This document shows, one piece after another, positions 4,815 through 9,147 of a DNA stretch of 9,147 bases. The stretch is from Vicinamibacterales bacterium. GTDB lineage: Bacteria; Acidobacteriota; Vicinamibacteria; Vicinamibacterales; UBA2999. Positions within the stretch are counted from its first letter, which is position 1. Each line of letters opens with the position of its first letter. The DNA lies in NCBI GenBank assembly GCA_041394705.1, contig JAWKHS010000038.1, forward strand, positions 1 through 9,147. The letters are read 5' to 3'. The notes beneath the pieces are model-generated. The model was given only the letters and a program-made list of their open reading frames with translations, made no database searches and was not told the origin of the DNA. Made by a program: the position numbers and the translations under genes.

Positions 4815-7280
4815 CTACCGCTGCCCCGCCCCGTCCACGGTGGTCGCCCGCACGTCGTCGGGCGCGCTCATCTGGAACGCCTGGCTCCGCACCACGCCCA
4901 GCACGTAGGCCGAGAACCGGTGGTCGGCCCGGGCCGCGTCGTCGACGATCGCGCGGACCGCCGGCATGTCCGTGTATTCCAGGCGCCGTCCGAGCGCGTA
5001 GGTCATGAGCCGCTCGGTGAAGCTGCGCAGCACCATGTCCGAGTGCGCGAGGAGCGCCCGCTGGAGGCCCATCGGGCCCTCCATGCGCGAGCCGTCGTAG
5101 AAGTCACCCGCCGAGTCCACGGGCACCTGGTTGTCCTTGGTGCGCCAGCCGCCGATCACGTCGAAGTTGTCGAGGGCGAGCCCCAGCGGGTCGATCACCT
5201 TGTGGCACGACGAGCAGGCCGGGCTCTTCCGGTGCTCTTCCATGCGCTGCCGGGTGGACAGCTGCCGGCCGGCGGACGCCGACGTCACCGACTCGTCGAG
5301 CGTCGGCACGTTGGGCGGCGGCGGGGGCGGCGGTGTGCCGAGGAGGACCTCCATCACCCACTTCCCACGGAGGACCGGCGAGGTGCGGTTCGCCACCGAC
5401 GTGAGCGTGAGGATGCTCGCCTGCCCGAGCAGCCCGCGGCGGTACGGCGGCAGCGAGACGCGGGTGAAGCCCTCGCCGCTGACGCCCTCGAGGCCGTAGT
5501 GGCGGGCCAGCCGCTCGTTCACGAACGAGTAGTCGGCCGTCAGCAGATCGAGGACGGGCCGGTCCTCCCGCACGATGCTGTCCACGAAGCGCACCGTCTC
5601 CTCGCGCATGGCGTCGCGCAGCGTCTCGTCGAAGAGCGGATACGCCGTGAACTCGGGCCGCAGCTGCCGCAGGTCCTGCAGGCGCAGCCACTGGCTGGCG
5701 AACCGGGAGGCCAGGGCCTCGGACCGGGGATCGGCCAGCAGGCGCCGCACCTCCCGCTCGAGCCCGGCCGCGGTCCGGAGCCGCCCGGCCTGCGCGGCGG
5801 ACACGAGCCCGGCGTCCGGCCCCGTGCCCCAGAGGAAGAACGACAGGCGGGAGGCAAGGTCCACGTCGGCGACCCGGTAGGGACCGGCCGCGCCGGTGGC
5901 GCGCTCCAGGCGGAACACGAACAACGGACTCACCAGGATGGACTGCAGCGCCATCCGGACGCCGTCCTCGAAGTCACCGCCCTTGCGGCCGTCGAGGTAG
6001 AAGCGCATCGCGTCGGCCATGGCCTGGGGCGTCCCCTTGCCGCGGTAGGCGCGCGACGTCAGGTTCCGGACGATCTCGGCGGCGCACCCTTCCTCTTCGA
6101 CGGGCGTCGTCGGCCGGCACGTGAAGATGCGCCGGCGGCTCACGGTGTCCGACACGCCGGTGACGGCGGTGGGCCCCACGATCGTCATGTCGCGCATGTG
6201 CGGCAGCGTGGTCGTGCCGTAGCCGTCGCCGCCCTCGGCCGTGTTCTCGATCGGCGCCAGCAGGTCGTCCACCGGGCCGTCCAGGCGCTGCACGAACGCC
6301 GCGGAGATGCGCTGCGGGCCGGCGCGGACGTGAATCGGCGGCGTCCGCAGCTCCATCCCGTTCTGGCCGTTGTTCTGGCCGAAGTCGGTCTCGGTCATCG
6401 TCGGGCTGACGTCGAGCAGGGCCACGCGCTCGCCGTTCACCGACACGTCCACCTGCTCCTTGAAGCCCATGGCGAGGAGCGGCGTCCGGCCGAAGAGCCC
6501 GCCAAGGGCGGCGTAGACCATCGACGTCTTGATCACGTACTCGCCGTCGGCCGGGAAGACGTGGACGATCGAGATGCCGCCCCGCGTGCCGATGGGCGTG
6601 CCGTCGGCGTGCGCCATCTGCGAGCGCCCGTGTTCGATCTTGTAGGTGGCCGAGGTGGCGCTGGCCTGCTTGTCGCCGACGGCCAGCCTCGAGATCTGGC
6701 TCGCGGCGCGCAGGTAGCCCTGCATGAGCTGCGGTGAGAAGCCCTGGACGTCGGCCACGTTGTCGAAGCCGGCGCTGATCGTGTCGGGCGGCAGGTAGGC
6801 GCTGACGTCCACGTCCAGGCCGATGAGGTCGTGCACGGCGGCCGCGTACTCCGCGCGATTGAGGCGCTGGAACGGCCGCCAGCCGGGCCGCGGCGCCGCG
6901 GAGGCGGCCCGGTCCATCGACGACTCGAGCGCGGCCACCATGGAGGCGACCGCCGAGGCGTCGGGGCGCGGCGCGCCCACCGGGGGCATCATCCCGGCGC
7001 GGAGCTTGCGGATCATCTTCTCGGAGAGCTCGCCGCGCTCGACGTGCCGGGCCGCGTCGTAGCCGGCCAGCGACAGACCGCCCGCCTTGGCCCGCTCGCT
7101 GTGGCACGTGGCGCAATACCGGCCGACGAGCGCGTTCTCGGCCTCCACCGACAGGGGCGTCGGGGTGTGCGCGGCCGCTGGCGCCGGCGCGCCGGCACGG
7201 GCCGGCTGGACCTGCCTGGCAGACGGCATGACCCCGATCGCGAGGGCCGCACAGAGCCCCGCAAGCAATGCATTCCGCAT
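4815..7280 (-). CDS. DUF1592/DUF1588/DUF1585 multidomain protein with two c-type haem motifs (first gene of cassette)
   Basis: 821 residues. An N-terminal signal peptide (about 1-30) indicates export. A small cytochrome c-like domain follows: CATCH at 56-60 and MMPP at 97-100, a plausible axial Met. Next come a DUF1587-like block (FQRLNRAEYAAAVHDLIGLD, 137-156, to about 200), a beta-rich stretch (about 203-385), a DUF1595-like block (about 388-413), DUF1592 (about 438-580, LASRLSFFLWG), DUF1588 (about 614-715, with RRGLLGQASILTLTSVANRT and a second haem site CSSCHKVIDPLGLALDNFD starting at 689) and DUF1585 (about 740-804). The order and about 800-residue length fit this family of Acidobacteriota and Planctomycetota. 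Electron transfer or redox chemistry is inferred from the haem motifs; substrate and partner are unknown. Seven consecutive prolines occur at 650-656. The gene leads a probable operon with the DUF1552 and ankyrin genes. Confidence 0.95.
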   Translation of the reverse strand: MRNALLAGLCAALAIGVMPSARQVQPARAGAPAPAAAHTPTPLSVEAENALVGRYCATCHSERAKAGGLSLAGYDAARHVERGELSEKMIRKLRAGMMPPVGAPRPDASAVASMVAALESSMDRAASAAPRPGWRPFQRLNRAEYAAAVHDLIGLDVDVSAYLPPDTISAGFDNVADVQGFSPQLMQGYLRAASQISRLAVGDKQASATSATYKIEHGRSQMAHADGTPIGTRGGISIVHVFPADGEYVIKTSMVYAALGGLFGRTPLLAMGFKEQVDVSVNGERVALLDVSPTMTETDFGQNNGQNGMELRTPPIHVRAGPQRISAAFVQRLDGPVDDLLAPIENTAEGGDGYGTTTLPHMRDMTIVGPTAVTGVSDTVSRRRIFTCRPTTPVEEEGCAAEIVRNLTSRAYRGKGTPQAMADAMRFYLDGRKGGDFEDGVRMALQSILVSPLFVFRLERATGAAGPYRVADVDLASRLSFFLWGTGPDAGLVSAAQAGRLRTAAGLEREVRRLLADPRSEALASRFASQWLRLQDLRQLRPEFTAYPLFDETLRDAMREETVRFVDSIVREDRPVLDLLTADYSFVNERLARHYGLEGVSGEGFTRVSLPPYRRGLLGQASILTLTSVANRTSPVLRGKWVMEVLLGTPPPPPPPNVPTLDESVTSASAGRQLSTRQRMEEHRKSPACSSCHKVIDPLGLALDNFDVIGGWRTKDNQVPVDSAGDFYDGSRMEGPMGLQRALLAHSDMVLRSFTERLMTYALGRRLEYTDMPAVRAIVDDAARADHRFSAYVLGVVRSQAFQMSAPDDVRATTVDGAGQR

Positions 7281-7285
7281 GGACG

Positions 7286-7290
7286 TCCTC
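7286..7290 (-). promoter_or_regulatory. Ribosome binding site of the DUF1592 gene
   Basis: GAGGA on the minus strand lies 5 bases upstream of the ATG at 7280. It supports that start, which is followed by a good signal peptide. Confidence 0.65.
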
Positions 7291-7341
7291 GAACTGAAGG
7301 CCGACGGACCTCGGGCGGGACCGCCAGAGGTTCAGGTGACG

Positions 7342-7370
7342 GCGCTAAGCCCCCCGACCTCAACTGTCAA
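7342..7370 (-). promoter_or_regulatory. Candidate sigma-70 promoter of the three-gene cassette
   Basis: On the minus strand a perfect -35 box, TTGACA (7365-7370), is followed after exactly 17 bases by TAGCGC (7342-7347). The -10 box matches consensus only in its first two bases. The spacer holds a run of six G. Transcription would start near 7335, leaving a leader of about 55 bases before the DUF1592 ATG. Position, spacing and the exact -35 box support it; the weak -10 suggests low basal activity or a need for an activator. No operator dyad was found next to it. Confidence 0.45.
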
Positions 7371-7437
7371 GGGATTCCACGCCATGTCCTACAGGCTCCG
7401 CGGCGCGCCAACCCGGCCGCGCGCACCGCTGCCGTCA

Positions 7438-7472
7438 CCCTGCCGGGACGCGCACCCGGGCCGCCGGCAGGG
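7438..7472 (-). terminator. Hairpin just after the CocE-type hydrolase gene
   Basis: CCCTGCCGG (7438-7446) and CCGGCAGGG (7464-7472) form a perfect 9-bp stem around a 17-base loop. It begins one base after the hydrolase TGA in the minus-strand direction. No T-run follows, so it is not a textbook intrinsic terminator, but the placement suggests a 3'-end structure separating this transcript from the cassette that starts about 70 bases further on. Confidence 0.45.
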
Positions 7473-7473
7473 C

Positions 7474-9147
7474 TCAGCGAACGATCGGGAGCTGGAGGTG
7501 CGAGGGATACCGGCCGCCGGCGTGCACCGTCACGTGCGCCACGGCGGCCGTGGCGGACTCGAGCTCGAGCGCGCCGCTGTGCAGGTTCCACGACATGTTC
7601 GGCGCGAAGGAGGCCATGAGCGCCACCCGGATGCGATGGCCCGCCAGGAAGCGGTTGGCCGTCATCATCGTGTGGAGGTCCAGCCGGTAGACCTGGCCGG
7701 GCGTCAGCAGCTCGCGCTCGGGGCGATGGTTCCGGTAGCTCGCGCGGAGGACGTCCAGGCCGATGCTCATCACGCCGTACGCCGCGCCGTCGGGGGCCAC
7801 GTCGAGCAGCTTCACCCAGAGATCGGTGTCCGGCCGGTCCACGGACACGTGGATCTCGGCGTCGATCGGCCCGACGACGTCCACGGCGTCGTCGAGCGGC
7901 GGCGTCTCGAACACGACGACGCTGGGGTCGGACGACAGCGCGCGATAGTCCAGGCCCCCGGCTTCGCCGTCGTGCGGATCGCGGACCGGCGCGTCCGGAT
8001 CCGACAGGAACGTGGACCGCGTGGACGACTCCGGAGCCATCCAGGCGAGGGCGCCGGCCCGCCGGCCCGCCGTCGCCGTGCCGGCGAGATACAGGTCGCG
8101 CCGCTCGGCCCGCGGCGGCCACCGATCGCCGTTCCGCCATTCCTGGGCGCCCATCATGTAGAGGCGCACCGGCGGACGGCGCGCGACGCCGTTCTCGATC
8201 TCGCGCACCCAGCGGTCCATCCAGTCCAGCACCAGGTCGGTGTAGTCAAGGGCCGCGGCCGGTCCCATCTCGCGATCGCCGATCTTCGTGCCCGCCCAGT
8301 CGGACCCGTGCGTCCACGGGCCGACGACCAGCTGCGTCCGCGCCGACCGCGTGTCGCCGCCCCGGCTGGCGACCAGCCCGGCGAAGTTCGTCGTGGCGCC
8401 GAGCGGCCCGTACATCTCGTCGTGCCAGCCGCTCACGTTCAGCACCGCCGCCGAGACGCGCGGGTACTTCGTCGTGAGCTCGGCCCATTGCCACCAGGGA
8501 TCGTAGGGGCCGTGCCGCATCCACTCGTAGTACCAGTCGGCCACGCCCTTGAAGTTCGGCAGGTCCTGACGCGGCAGGAACGCCTGGGCCGCCTTCCCCT
8601 CGGCGTCCCAGCTCGTGCCGGCGTCCGCGGCGGTCCGTGGGCCCGGGACGTCCAGGCGGCGGCGCAGGTCGGGCGCGATGTTCAACCAGGTCCAGTACAG
8701 CCACGACCCGTCCCAGACGCCGCCGGCGTACCAGAAGTGCGTCGGCGAGGCGAAGGTCATGGCCGGCACCATGGCCACGAGATGCGGCGGCGACTCGACA
8801 GCCGCCAGCCACTGCACGGCTCCCGGATAGGACAGCCCGAAGGTGCCGACGCGCCCGGTGGACCAGGGTTGCGCGGCGGCCCACTCGATGGTGTCGAAGC
8901 CGTCGCGTCCCTCCTGCAGATAGGCCGAGAAGGTGCCGTCGGACGCGTAGCGGCCGCGCACGTCCTGCACGACCACCGCGTAGCCGCGCCTCACGGCTTC
9001 CTGCACCAGCGCGCCGTCGGCCGTGGGCGTCTTGCCGTACGGCGTGCGGTGGACGAGCGTGGGGAACGGCCCCTCCCCCGGCGGTCGCACGACAACGGCG
9101 CGCAGAACGACGGCATCCCGCATGGGGACCGCCACGTCGCGCTCCAC
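7474..9147 (-). CDS. CocE/NonD family serine hydrolase (X-Pro dipeptidyl-peptidase S15-like), N-terminus outside window
   Basis: The frame is open to the right edge, so the true start and any signal peptide are not visible; 557 residues are present. Numbered from the edge, the sequence has the alpha/beta-hydrolase core of CocE-type enzymes. RTPYGK (34-39) carries the Tyr that helps form the oxyanion hole, and GTFGLSYPGA (101-110) holds the nucleophile Ser106. LNVSGWHDEMY (236-246) gives Asp243 and VVGPWTHGS (274-282) gives His280, completing the triad. A helical cap lies at about 135-230. From about 400 a beta jelly-roll C-terminal domain follows, typical of the family (DVVGPIDAEIHVSVDRPDTD, LTPGQVYRLDLH, NRFLAGHRIRVAL). 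Such enzymes cleave esters, beta-lactam acyl groups or X-Pro peptides; the substrate here cannot be told. The catalytic residues appear intact. A hairpin and a separate promoter divide it from the DUF1592 gene. Confidence 0.93.
   Translation of the reverse strand: MERDVAVPMRDAVVLRAVVVRPPGEGPFPTLVHRTPYGKTPTADGALVQEAVRRGYAVVVQDVRGRYASDGTFSAYLQEGRDGFDTIEWAAAQPWSTGRVGTFGLSYPGAVQWLAAVESPPHLVAMVPAMTFASPTHFWYAGGVWDGSWLYWTWLNIAPDLRRRLDVPGPRTAADAGTSWDAEGKAAQAFLPRQDLPNFKGVADWYYEWMRHGPYDPWWQWAELTTKYPRVSAAVLNVSGWHDEMYGPLGATTNFAGLVASRGGDTRSARTQLVVGPWTHGSDWAGTKIGDREMGPAAALDYTDLVLDWMDRWVREIENGVARRPPVRLYMMGAQEWRNGDRWPPRAERRDLYLAGTATAGRRAGALAWMAPESSTRSTFLSDPDAPVRDPHDGEAGGLDYRALSSDPSVVVFETPPLDDAVDVVGPIDAEIHVSVDRPDTDLWVKLLDVAPDGAAYGVMSIGLDVLRASYRNHRPERELLTPGQVYRLDLHTMMTANRFLAGHRIRVALMASFAPNMSWNLHSGALELESATAAVAHVTVHAGGRYPSHLQLPIVR

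Noticed and set aside
2270..6737. Long plus-strand open frames of 441, 488 and 605 codons (2270-3595, 3442-4908, 4920-6737)
   Set aside because: They lie antisense to the three cassette genes, whose products have clear domains and motifs. Their translations are Arg/His/Gly/Ala-rich with no recognisable motif, as expected from codon-position GC bias, and they overlap one another's neighbours without operon logic.
7474..9147. Naming the hydrolase cocaine esterase or X-Pro dipeptidyl-peptidase
   Set aside because: The triad and C-terminal jelly roll define only the broad CocE/NonD family; substrate cannot be read from the sequence.
1..9147. CRISPR arrays, insertion sequences, integrases, tRNA or rRNA genes, phage genes
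   Set aside because: No spaced direct repeats, transposase or integrase motifs, terminal inverted repeats or RNA gene sequences were seen; the repeats in the ankyrin gene are protein-coding.

Overview
The window is GC-rich, with dense, long open frames. It holds the 3' part of a housekeeping sigma factor gene on the + strand and four protein genes on the - strand that converge on it. The combination of an rpoD-type sigma factor, a DUF1592-type c-cytochrome, a Tat-exported DUF1552 protein and an exported ankyrin protein suggests Acidobacteriota, most likely the Vicinamibacteria (Luteitalea-like). This is inferred from gene content and protein wording; no search was run. Planctomycetota or Verrucomicrobiota are less likely alternatives.

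Layout. Positions 1-1260 (+) encode the end of RpoD; the gene starts upstream of the window. Positions 1261-1594 form a 334-base non-coding stretch with a 7-bp tandem repeat, a terminator-like hairpin, a 12-bp palindrome, a short hydrophobic frame with no normal start codon, and GC-rich hairpins near the end of the converging gene. Positions 1595-7280 (-) carry a three-gene cassette, read from right to left: a DUF1587/1595/1592/1588/1585 protein with two haem c motifs, a Tat-signal DUF1552 protein, and a signal-peptide ankyrin-repeat protein. The last two genes are only 2 bases apart. A promoter candidate with a perfect TTGACA -35 box and a ribosome binding site lie just upstream of the cassette. 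Positions 7474-9147 (-) encode most of a CocE/NonD-type serine hydrolase that runs off the right edge; a 9-bp-stem hairpin follows its stop codon.

How the genes may work together. All three cassette proteins carry export signals (two Sec-type, one Tat-type), so they probably meet outside the cytoplasm. The DUF1592 protein would bring redox haem groups and a beta-rich module that may bind a ligand, the DUF1552 protein may be a metal-dependent enzyme, and the ankyrin protein could be a periplasmic scaffold. DUF1592/DUF1552 pairs are widespread in Acidobacteriota, Planctomycetota and Verrucomicrobiota and have no firmly established function, so this cassette is the best candidate for an undescribed system here. 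The hydrolase upstream probably belongs to a separate transcript and its link to the cassette is unproven.
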